DNA of 64,000 nucleotides from Salinicoccus albus DSM 19776 (GTDB lineage Bacteria > Bacillota > Bacilli > Staphylococcales > Salinicoccaceae). Under the pieces are notes generated by a model. It was not told the DNA's origin. It saw nothing but the letters and a program-made list of their open reading frames with translations, and did not search any database. The stretch spans positions 100,769 to 164,768 of the forward strand of contig NZ_ARQJ01000027.1 in the NCBI RefSeq assembly GCF_000385175.1, given 5' to 3'. Both the position numbers and the translations under genes were made by a program. Below, piece by piece: positions 57,622 through 64,000 of this stretch (its first letter is position 1; every line of letters starts with the position of its first letter).

Positions 57622-57856
57622 ATAATTTCATTAATTTAAATCCAAGGACAAGACCGTTTTGTGTCTCTTTTCAGAGAATGCATGATTTGCTGAGACATGT
57701 ATATAAGACCGTTATGGTTACTCCCTTGATATCTGCTGATTAATACTCATGCCGGTCCAGACCGTTATATCTGGCTGAAGGCGGGAGTTTTCCGTAAAAA
57801 TCAGGGTGGTACCGCGGTTAAAATCGCCCCTCTATAATAGAGGGGCGATTTTTTGA
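57622..57856 (+). promoter_or_regulatory. thrS T-box riboswitch
   Basis: A 235-base leader with the T-box sequence AGGGTGGTACCGCGG (57803-57817) and a strong terminator (GATCGCCCCTCT-type stem at 57820-57852 with T-tract). Uncharged tRNA-Thr binding would free the T-box to form the antiterminator. Stem I closes with CAAGG/CCTTG. The best specifier candidate is ACC (Thr) at 57708-57710 in an internal loop and followed by G; ACT at 57720-57722 is an alternative. Confidence 0.92.
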
Positions 57857-57901
57857 TTTATCATTGAATTTTCAAATTTTAATGTGAGAGGAAGAATGTT
57901 T

Positions 57902-59830
57902 ATGAGCGAGATAAATATCAGTTTCCCTGACGGTAATGTCAAGGCGTTTGAGCCGGGTATCACCGCAGAAGAGATTGCCCATTCAATCAGTCCCGGACTT
58001 AAAAAGGCCTCTCTGGCAGCGAAAGTTGACGGTCGGATGTATGACCTCAGACGCCCTATAGAGAGCGACAGTGCTGTTGAACTGATCACCGATAAAAGTG
58101 ATGAGGGGCTTGAAGTGCTGCGTCATTCGACTGCCCATTTGATGGCCCAGGCACTAAAACGATTGTACGGTGATATTAAGTTTGGCGTGGGACCGGTGGT
58201 CGAGGAAGGTTTCTACTATGATTTTGATATGGATGAAAGGATATCTTCCGAAGACTTCGGGAAAATCGAAAAAGAGATGAACAAAATTGTCGATGAAAAT
58301 ATAGAAATCACCAGGAAAGAACTCACTAGGGAACAGGCAAAAACATTTTTCAGTGACGATCCGTACAAACTGGAATTGATCGAAGCCATTCCTGAAGGAG
58401 AACCGGTGACTGTTTATTCCCAGGGAGAGTTCACTGACCTGTGCCGTGGGGTACATGTGCCGTCCACATCAAAGATCAGATCTTTCAAACTTCTCAGCAC
58501 CGCCGGTGCTTACTGGCGCGGAGATTCAGATAACAAGATGCTGCAGCGCATATACGGGACAGCTTTTTTTGATAAAAAGAACCTGAAAGCCTACTTGAAT
58601 ATTTTGGAGGAACGTAAAGAGCGTGACCATCGCAGAATCGGCAAAGATATGAAACTCTTTCAGAACAATCAGCTGGTTGGTGCCGGCCTGCCACTGTGGC
58701 TGCCAAACGGTGCAACCATCAGACGTGAGATAGAACGTTATATAGTGGATAAGGAAGTTTCGCTGGGATATGACCATGTTTATACTCCGGTAATGGCAAG
58801 CAGTGAGCTTTATAAAACAAGCGGGCACTGGGGTCATTATCAGGACGATATGTTTCCGGTCATGGACATAAACGGGGAAGAACTTGTTTTGCGGCCCATG
58901 AATTGTCCGCATCATATGATGGTATATAAATCTGAAAGTCACTCATACAGGGAGCTGCCAATCAGGATTGCAGAACTCGGTACGATGCACCGCTATGAGG
59001 CAAGCGGTGCGGTAAGCGGACTGCAGCGTGTACGGGGCATGACATTGAATGATGCACATGTTTTCGTGCGCCCCGATCAGATTAAAGAAGAATTCCAGCG
59101 TGTCATCCAGCTGATCGTTGATGTATATAATGATTTCGGTTTTGACAATTATTCGTTCAGGATGAGCTACAGGGATCCGGACGATAAGGAGAAATATTTT
59201 GATGATGATGAAATGTGGATCAAAGCAGAGTCTCTGAGTAAAGAGGCGATAGATGAAATGGGGCTCAAGTATACTGAAGCTAAAGGTGAGGCGGCATTCT
59301 ATGGTCCCAAGCTTGATGTTCAGGTACAGACAGCACTTGGAAAAGAAGAGACATTATCCACTGTTCAGCTTGATTTCCTGATGCCTGAAAGATTTGATCT
59401 GACGTATGTCGGCAAAGATGGGGAGCTGCATCGTCCTGTTGTCATCCACCGCGGTGTCGTATCAACGATGGAACGTTTTGTGGCGTTTCTCACAGAAGAA
59501 TATAAAGGTGCATTTCCGCTTTGGCTGGCACCTCAGCAGGCAGAGATCATACCGGTCAATCCCGATCTGCATTATGATTACGCCCGGACGGTTAAAGATG
59601 AGCTTAAGAGCCACGGTCTCCGCGTAAACATCGATGACAGGAATGAAAAGATGGGTTATAAAATCCGTGAAGCCCAAGTGAGAAAAGTTCCTTACCAAAT
59701 CGTCATCGGTGACAAAGAAATAGAGGAATCGGAAGTCAATGTCAGAAAATATGGTGAGCAGGAACAGAATTCATATGATAAGGATGACTTTATATGGCAG
59801 CTCGTGGACGAAGTCAGACTGAAGAAATAA
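57902..59830 (+). CDS. thrS: Threonyl-tRNA synthetase
   Basis: A 642-residue class II synthetase. Order: TGS domain (1-63), editing domain with the HSTAHLMA metal/His motif (near 71), catalytic core with [12 protein letters not shown] (near 330), motif 2 [15 protein letters not shown], and [11 protein letters not shown] of motif 3, then the anticodon-binding domain (about 540-642). ATG 57902 is preferred, with AGAGGA nine bases upstream. Controlled by the upstream T-box. Confidence 0.98.
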   Translation: MSEINISFPDGNVKAFEPGITAEEIAHSISPGLKKASLAAKVDGRMYDLRRPIESDSAVELITDKSDEGLEVLRHSTAHLMAQALKRLYGDIKFGVGPVVEEGFYYDFDMDERISSEDFGKIEKEMNKIVDENIEITRKELTREQAKTFFSDDPYKLELIEAIPEGEPVTVYSQGEFTDLCRGVHVPSTSKIRSFKLLSTAGAYWRGDSDNKMLQRIYGTAFFDKKNLKAYLNILEERKERDHRRIGKDMKLFQNNQLVGAGLPLWLPNGATIRREIERYIVDKEVSLGYDHVYTPVMASSELYKTSGHWGHYQDDMFPVMDINGEELVLRPMNCPHHMMVYKSESHSYRELPIRIAELGTMHRYEASGAVSGLQRVRGMTLNDAHVFVRPDQIKEEFQRVIQLIVDVYNDFGFDNYSFRMSYRDPDDKEKYFDDDEMWIKAESLSKEAIDEMGLKYTEAKGEAAFYGPKLDVQVQTALGKEETLSTVQLDFLMPERFDLTYVGKDGELHRPVVIHRGVVSTMERFVAFLTEEYKGAFPLWLAPQQAEIIPVNPDLHYDYARTVKDELKSHGLRVNIDDRNEKMGYKIREAQVRKVPYQIVIGDKEIEESEVNVRKYGEQEQNSYDKDDFIWQLVDEVRLKK

Positions 59831-59833
59831 ACG

Positions 59834-59862
59834 TTGACAGGAAAGAATGAATAATGTATCAT
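59834..59862 (+). promoter_or_regulatory. infC operon promoter
   Basis: Consensus TTGACA (59834-59839), 17 bases, TATCAT (59857-59862), start near 59869. Confidence 0.8.
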
Positions 59863-59868
59863 ACTAAG

Positions 59869-60040
59869 AGTTGATAAGAACGGACAAGAAGAAGCACCCG
59901 CTTCTCACCCGCAAGCACTAATAAGTAGCGAACGGGTTTGAAAAGTAAAGACAGAATGCAGGTCTTTTACGATTTGCAGTGTGTCTTTATGTCGGACGGC
60001 GGGCGCATATTGTGCCCGCCTTTTTTGTTCGTCTTCAAAC
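59869..60040 (+). promoter_or_regulatory. L20-type leader with attenuator of infC-rpmI-rplT
   Basis: A structured leader between the promoter and infC that ends in a strong terminator: GGCGGGC/GCCCGCC (59998-60020) plus six T. In Bacillales the L20 protein binds this leader and causes early termination when in excess. Position and terminator agree with this; the L20 binding fold itself was not derived here. Confidence 0.8.
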
Positions 60041-60058
60041 TTTATGGAGGTGTCAAAG

Positions 60059-60580
60059 ATAGCAAAAAACCAAACGTTTATCAATGATAGAATCCGCGCT
60101 AAAGAAGTTCGTCTGATTGATCAGGATGGCTCACAGGTCGGTATCAAGTCAAAACAGGAAGCCCAGGAAATGGCGGATCGGGTAGAACAGGACCTCGTTC
60201 TTGTCGCACCGAACGCCAAGCCGCCGGTTGCCCGTATCATGGACTATGGCAAATATAAATACGAGCAGCAGCGCAAGGAAAGGGAAGCGCGTAAGAAGCA
60301 AAAGGTGATTAATACCAAGGAAATCAGACTTTCCCCGACGATTGAAGAGCATGATTTTAACACCAAGCTTAAAAACGCGAAGAAATTCCTGGCTAAGGAA
60401 GACAAGGTGAAAGTTTCCATCCGTTTTCGGGGGCGTGCCATCACCCATAAGGATATCGGACGCAAAGTGCTTGAAAGATTTGCGGATGAACTGTCAGAAG
60501 TTGCGGCTATCGAACAGAGACCAAAGATGGAAGGCCGTTCCATGTTCTTGGTTGTATCACCGATTTCTGAAAAAAAATAA
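60059..60580 (+). CDS. infC: Translation initiation factor IF-3 (AUA start)
   Basis: A 173-residue IF3. N-domain starts [20 protein letters not shown], then [21 protein letters not shown] and the C-domain with [16 protein letters not shown]3 separates ribosomal subunits and rejects non-standard start codons. The best ribosome site, GGAGGTG (60046-60052), is six bases before an ATA codon at 60059; no ATG, GTG or TTG fits, and longer frames run through the leader terminator. A non-AUG start is the known self-regulation device for infC. First gene of infC-rpmI-rplT. Confidence 0.95.
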   Translation: MAKNQTFINDRIRAKEVRLIDQDGSQVGIKSKQEAQEMADRVEQDLVLVAPNAKPPVARIMDYGKYKYEQQRKEREARKKQKVINTKEIRLSPTIEEHDFNTKLKNAKKFLAKEDKVKVSIRFRGRAITHKDIGRKVLERFADELSEVAAIEQRPKMEGRSMFLVVSPISEKK

Positions 60581-60601
60581 CAAACCGGAGGTTATGATCT
60601 C

Positions 60602-60802
60602 ATGCCAAAAATGAAAACACACAGAGGTTATGCAAAGCGTATAAAACGTACAGGAACCGGGAAATTCAAACGCAGTCATGCGTTTACATCTCACCTGTTT
60701 GCAAATAAGTCGACGAAACAGAAGCGTCAATTGAGAAAAGCAACGCTTGTTTCCAAAAGTGATCATAAACGTGTTAAGCAGCTGCTTTCATACGTCAAAT
60801 AA
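60602..60802 (+). CDS. rpmI: 50S ribosomal protein L35
   Basis: A 66-residue basic protein, [20 protein letters not shown] at the start, as expected for L35. GGAGGT lies upstream. Between infC and rplT in the standard order. Confidence 0.98.
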   Translation: MPKMKTHRGYAKRIKRTGTGKFKRSHAFTSHLFANKSTKQKRQLRKATLVSKSDHKRVKQLLSYVK

Positions 60803-60826
60803 TCGATTGAATGAGGAGGATATACA

Positions 60827-61186
60827 ATGGCTCGTGTTAAAAATGGACTAACGTCCCGCAGAAGACGCAAAAAAGTATTAAAACAGGCAAAAGGATATTT
60901 CGGTGCGAAAAGCACACTGTATAGAACAGCCAAACAGCAGGTGTTGAAATCCGGACAGTACGCCTACCGTGACCGTCGTCAGATGAAACGTGACTTCCGC
61001 AAGCTGTGGATTACACGTATCAATGCTGCGGCACGTCAAAATGGTATCAGCTACAGCCGCTTGATGAACGGCCTGAAAACTGCAGGCATTGATATCAACA
61101 GAAAAATGCTGTCTGAAATTGCTGTTTCCGATGAAAAAGCTTTTGCAGAACTGGCATCCCAGGCTAAAAATGCTTTGGGAAAATAA
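60827..61186 (+). CDS. rplT: 50S ribosomal protein L20
   Basis: A 119-residue basic protein with [20 protein letters not shown] and [20 protein letters not shown], normal length. It binds 23S rRNA early in 50S assembly and, in this family, the operon leader for feedback control. AGGAGG precedes ATG; a terminator follows. Confidence 0.98.
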   Translation: MARVKNGLTSRRRRKKVLKQAKGYFGAKSTLYRTAKQQVLKSGQYAYRDRRQMKRDFRKLWITRINAAARQNGISYSRLMNGLKTAGIDINRKMLSEIAVSDEKAFAELASQAKNALGK

Positions 61187-61200
61187 GATAATATATATGG

Positions 61201-61234
61201 AAATCGCCTGATCCAAATGGATCAGGCGATTTTA
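61201..61234. terminator. Bidirectional terminator after rplT
   Basis: AAATCGCCTGATCC and GGATCAGGCGATTT form a perfect 14-bp stem with an AAAT loop, followed by T. It also closes the convergent small gene. Confidence 0.9.
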
Positions 61235-61236
61235 CT

Positions 61237-61512
61237 CTATATCCGATTATACAAACTGCCAAGCAGTGCTTCAGAGTATTCGAAATAACATTCTTTTTGA
61301 TTTTTTGGTGCTTCATCGTCCTCATTAGGTGAAACAATATCAAGTCTGATCAGTTGTTCACCCTGATCAAAAAATGGGAGCGTCTGATCGGCATATTCAT
61401 CGGTCAGCGTATTATACAGTTCTTCAGCAGTGGATTCCTCCTCAAAGGTATTGCTTTTTACAACAAACTGTTCACCGGATTCTTCAACTTTGGATAATTC
61501 TATATTTATCAT
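61237..61512 (-). CDS. Small acidic protein, unknown (91 aa)
   Basis: A 91-residue acidic, mostly helical protein with NTFEEESTAEELYNTLTDEY and no known domain. AAGGAGGAAGG precedes the ATG, a strong ribosome site, and it shares the rplT terminator, so it is probably a real gene. Function unknown. Confidence 0.6.
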   Translation of the reverse strand: MINIELSKVEESGEQFVVKSNTFEEESTAEELYNTLTDEYADQTLPFFDQGEQLIRLDIVSPNEDDEAPKNQKECYFEYSEALLGSLYNRI

Positions 61513-61658
61513 GGGCCTTCCTCCTTGAATAACTTTATACTATATGAAAATAATATCAGTAAAGTACAAAACTTTGTAGCAATATGTATTGTATTACGAA
61601 AATTGAAATATCATGTGATAGAATGGAAGTAATATGAACGAAGGATAGGAGATTGATT

Positions 61659-62732
61659 ATGGACAAGCAGTTAACAATGATGAAAAGCCTGACGGACGCA
61701 AATGGTATTTCCGGATTCGAATATGATGTTAAAAAAATCATGGAGGGATACCTTGAACCTGTCAGTGATGAACTGGTGAGCGATAATCTGGGCGGTTTAT
61801 TCGGTATGAGAAAGGCCAGGGAGGGTTCACGCACCCTTTTAATCGGCGGGCATCTTGATGAGATAGGATTCATGGTCACCCAAATTGATGATAACGGATT
61901 TCTTAAATTCACTCCAGTCGGCGGCTGGTGGAATCAAGTAATGCTTTCTCAGCGCATGAATATCACCACGGATAAAGGTGTATTAACCGGTGTCATTGGT
62001 TCAAAACCGCCGCATGTACTGTCAGCTGAAGCGCGAAAAAAACCGGTTGAAATCAAAGATATGTTTATAGATATCGGTGTTGCTTCAAAAGAGGAAGCGG
62101 TTGAAGCAGGCGTCAAGCCCGGAGATCAAGTCACGCCGCATTGTGATTTTACTGAGATGACGAATAAGAATTACCTGATGGCCAAAGCATGGGATAACAG
62201 ATTCGGCTGTGCGCTTGCCATCGAAGTCCTGCAAAATATTAAAGAGGAAGATGTGAACATCAACCTTGCGAGTGGTGCAACTGTCCAGGAGGAAGTTGGA
62301 TTGAGGGGGGCGAAAGTTGCCGCCAATAAAATTAAACCGGATCTCGCCATTGCTGTTGATGTAGGTATATCGTGGGACACCCCGGGGATGAGTGAGAAAG
62401 ACGGTGTCGGAAAGATGGGCGACGGGCCGCTGGTTCTGCTGCTTGACGGTTCCAACATCGGGCATGTCGGATTTCGCCGCCATATCGAAAAAGTAGCAGA
62501 AGAGAAGGATATACCGATCCAGTGGTCTGCGATCACAGGAGGAGGCACTGACTCCGGTGCATTCCACGTGTCCAACGAAGGTGTGCCATCAGTTTCTATC
62601 GGGGTGCCTTTAAGATACATGCACTCCAATATTTCTGTGCTCAACAGGGAAGATTATAACAACGCGGTTAATTTAGTCACTGAAATTGTAAGATCTCTGG
62701 ATGATAGTAAGGTGGAAGAAATTATTTGGTAA
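61659..62732 (+). CDS. ysdC: M42-family aminopeptidase (YsdC)
   Basis: A 357-residue metallo-aminopeptidase of the glutamyl-/tetrahedral-aminopeptidase type. Metal and catalytic residues lie in GGHLDEIGFMVT (His near 66), AWDNRFGCALAIE (Asp), TVQEEVGLRGA (Glu pair near 212), AVDVGISWDTPG and a late His in PLRYMHSNISVL. It trims peptides in the cytosol. ATG 61659 follows AGGAGA. It overlaps the methyltransferase gene by seven bases. Confidence 0.92.
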   Translation: MDKQLTMMKSLTDANGISGFEYDVKKIMEGYLEPVSDELVSDNLGGLFGMRKAREGSRTLLIGGHLDEIGFMVTQIDDNGFLKFTPVGGWWNQVMLSQRMNITTDKGVLTGVIGSKPPHVLSAEARKKPVEIKDMFIDIGVASKEEAVEAGVKPGDQVTPHCDFTEMTNKNYLMAKAWDNRFGCALAIEVLQNIKEEDVNINLASGATVQEEVGLRGAKVAANKIKPDLAIAVDVGISWDTPGMSEKDGVGKMGDGPLVLLLDGSNIGHVGFRRHIEKVAEEKDIPIQWSAITGGGTDSGAFHVSNEGVPSVSIGVPLRYMHSNISVLNREDYNNAVNLVTEIVRSLDDSKVEEIIW

Positions 62733-63472
62733 AAGAGGAAATCATCACATCAAAGGATAATGGACGTATTAAAGAGTTAAGGAAACTGCAGACGAAAAAG
62801 CATCGAAAAAAGGCGGATCAGTTTCTGATAGAAGGTGAGCATCTGGTCACAGAGGCGATTCTTCATAATCAGAAAATCCATAACGTAGTGCTTTTGGAAG
62901 ATTATGATTACAGTCATCTTGATTTGTCAGACATAGATCTGATACTTGTGAATGAAGAAGTAATGAATTCATTGTCGACACTGGAAACACCGCCGGGTAT
63001 TGTGGCGGCAATCAGTTATAGTGCGCCTTCCAAAAGTTCAAACAGGGTACTGTTGCTTGATTTTATACAGGATCCCGGGAACCTTGGCACGTTGATACGT
63101 ACTGCAGACGCGTTCGGTTTTTCCAAGGTGATCTTATCGCCCGACACAGTAGATGCCTATAGCGGTAAAGTCTTAAGGAGCGCCCAGGGCAGTACTTTCC
63201 ACATTGAGATGGATGTGATGGATACAGCCGAGGCAATTGAATCTTTTGATGGCATGGTGCTTGGCACCTCGCTCAAAGAGGCGGTGCCGTTTGAGAATAT
63301 TGCGGTTAATGATACACCGCTGATGCTGGTCCTCGGCAACGAGGGCAGAGGACTCGAAGAAGAATTGCTCGATAAGGCAGATCAACGCGTGAAAATTGAA
63401 ATGCCCGGAGACAGTGAAAGTTTGAATGTGGCCATTTCCGGGGGGATCTTAATGCATTATTTCAAAGCTTGA
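62726..63472 (+). CDS. ysgA: SpoU/TrmH-type rRNA 2'-O-methyltransferase (YsgA)
   Basis: A 248-residue SPOUT enzyme: an N-terminal substrate-binding domain (1-95, ADQFLIEGEHLVTEAI), then the knotted catalytic domain with FIQDPGNLGTLIRTADAFG (near 113), VLGNEGRGLEEE (near 199) and ESLNVAISGGILMHYF at the C-terminus. It methylates ribose in rRNA or tRNA. The TTG start follows AAGGTGG and overlaps ysdC, showing coupling. Precedes the pheS leader as in Bacillus. Confidence 0.9.
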   Translation: MVKEEIITSKDNGRIKELRKLQTKKHRKKADQFLIEGEHLVTEAILHNQKIHNVVLLEDYDYSHLDLSDIDLILVNEEVMNSLSTLETPPGIVAAISYSAPSKSSNRVLLLDFIQDPGNLGTLIRTADAFGFSKVILSPDTVDAYSGKVLRSAQGSTFHIEMDVMDTAEAIESFDGMVLGTSLKEAVPFENIAVNDTPLMLVLGNEGRGLEEELLDKADQRVKIEMPGDSESLNVAISGGILMHYFKA

Positions 63473-63496
63473 TTTTTATAAATTTTGATTTATAAT
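63469..63496 (+). promoter_or_regulatory. Promoter of Phe T-box transcript
   Basis: TTGATT (63469-63474), 16 bases, TATAAT (63491-63496). Overlaps the end of ysgA; start near 63503. Confidence 0.65.
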
Positions 63497-63502
63497 TACT
63501 TT

Positions 63503-63734
63503 ATAGATTGAATACATTGCTTCAGCTTGAAGCCAGACATAAATGGTCCGTAATTCTGTTCAGGGAGTGCCTTACACAGACTGTAATGAGGCATACAGAT
63601 GGGGCTGTGGTTCACCTGACTGATGAGGCAAGGGGGATAATCCCTTATCTTTTAAAGTGTCTGTATGATTCTTCATGCAGAAATACAGGTGGTACCGCGG
63701 AAACTCCGTCCTAATCAATAGGACGGAGTTTTTT
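63503..63734 (+). promoter_or_regulatory. Phe-type T-box riboswitch (pheS leader)
   Basis: A 232-base leader with the T-box AGGTGGTACCGCGG (63687-63700) and terminator AAACTCCGTCCT/AGGACGGAGTTT (63701-63731) plus T-run. The likely specifier is TTC at 63611-63613, followed by A, giving Phe specificity and pointing to pheS as the regulated gene. That gene is not in the window; an intron follows the terminator instead. Confidence 0.9.
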
Positions 63735-63736
63735 AA

Positions 63737-64000
63737 GTATGACGGGCATGTCATATATCTGGGGTGAAAGTCCTCTTAGCGCGTAGTTATCGACGAAGCT
63801 AGCTAGCGACTCGCAAGCTTCACATCGTGAGATGTGGGGGAGAGGAAGCGATAGCGAAATCGTGGCCTGACGAATAGGAACAGGATAATGAGGCATTGTA
63901 GGAGGGTGAGTTGACTTAAGACAACAAAGTCCCTAAAGATAACCGTAACCCTATGGTGTAAATCCTGCAGGTAAACGAAGAAAGATATATGACTTATCCC
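63737..64000 (+). mobile_element. Group II intron, 5' part (domain I), runs off the window
   Basis: Starts close after the T-box terminator, probably at GTATG (63737). GTCATATATC (63750-63759) pairs perfectly with GATATATGAC (63984-63993), and GGG/CCC continue the stem outward, enclosing a domain I-like set of hairpins. The inside has typical group II segments such as GGGGTGAAAGTCCTC, GCCTGACGAATAGGAACAGG, GGAGGGTGAGTTGAC and GTAAATCCTGCAGGTAAACG. The reverse transcriptase/maturase gene and 3' end should lie beyond 64000. Confidence 0.8.

Noticed and set aside
59981..60058. Longer IF3 with 26 extra N-terminal residues
   Set aside because: The extension is encoded by the leader terminator (GGCGGGC stem and T-run) and looks like no known IF3; the ribosome site lies inside it.

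Overview
The window is a stretch of Gram-positive (Bacillota, low to moderate GC) chromosome. Gene order and protein sequences point to the Staphylococcaceae/Salinicoccaceae side of the Bacillales, something like Salinicoccus, Jeotgalicoccus or a relative. This is an inference from sequence resemblance and synteny; no database was searched. The right two thirds follow the Bacillus/Staphylococcus backbone: rpsD-ytsP, ezrA-nifZ-thiI, nadK2, sppA-yteJ, ytxK-ackA, usp, ald, ytkL, ytoI-ytpI-nrnA-dnaE, ytsJ-gntR-accDA-pfkA-pyk, citZ-icd-mdh, polA-mutM-coaE-gapB-nrdR-dnaB-dnaI-thrS-infC-rpmI-rplT, ysdC-ysgA and a pheS-type T-box. No tRNA, rRNA, CRISPR array, prophage or plasmid-type region was seen.

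Region 1-14.4 kb is the accessory part. It holds an NCS1 nucleobase permease, a lipoprotein, an MFS pump with a 16-bp palindrome in front of it, a DUF418 membrane protein, a complete Bce-type peptide-antibiotic sensing/detoxification module (response regulator, kinase, ABC ATPase, permease, plus an operator-like inverted repeat), a C45-type N-terminal nucleophile hydrolase, a phosphoesterase, two GNAT-like proteins, a CDF metal exporter and several small unknown proteins.

Region 14.4-33 kb carries translation and envelope housekeeping: rpsD with an autoregulatory-type leader, fRMsr, an aldehyde dehydrogenase behind a sigma-B-like promoter, ezrA, the cysteine desulfurase/ThiI pair for tRNA thiolation, NAD kinase 2, the SppA peptidase with its RDD partner, acetate kinase and alanine dehydrogenase. 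A truncated DUF2071 (YqjF-type) gene remnant lies at 18.2-18.4 kb.

Region 33-49 kb is central carbon and lipid metabolism with dnaE: NADP-malic enzyme, a short GntR regulator, acetyl-CoA carboxyltransferase, glycolysis (pfkA, pyk) and the citZ-icd-mdh arm of the TCA cycle, followed by an AbgT transporter where related genomes carry phoPR. Region 49.5-64 kb is replication, repair and translation. Regulatory RNA is dense here: a thrS T-box, an L20-type leader before infC, and a Phe T-box whose terminator is followed directly by the 5' part of a group II intron that runs off the window.

No wholly new multi-gene system is convincingly visible. The most informative signals are regulatory: an inverted pair of CcpN-type boxes at gapB, a FadR/GntR-type operator on the malic enzyme promoter next to an unusually short GntR gene, a Bce-type operator, a non-AUG (AUA) start for IF3, promoters that run straight into terminator-like hairpins, and the intron sitting behind a T-box terminator.
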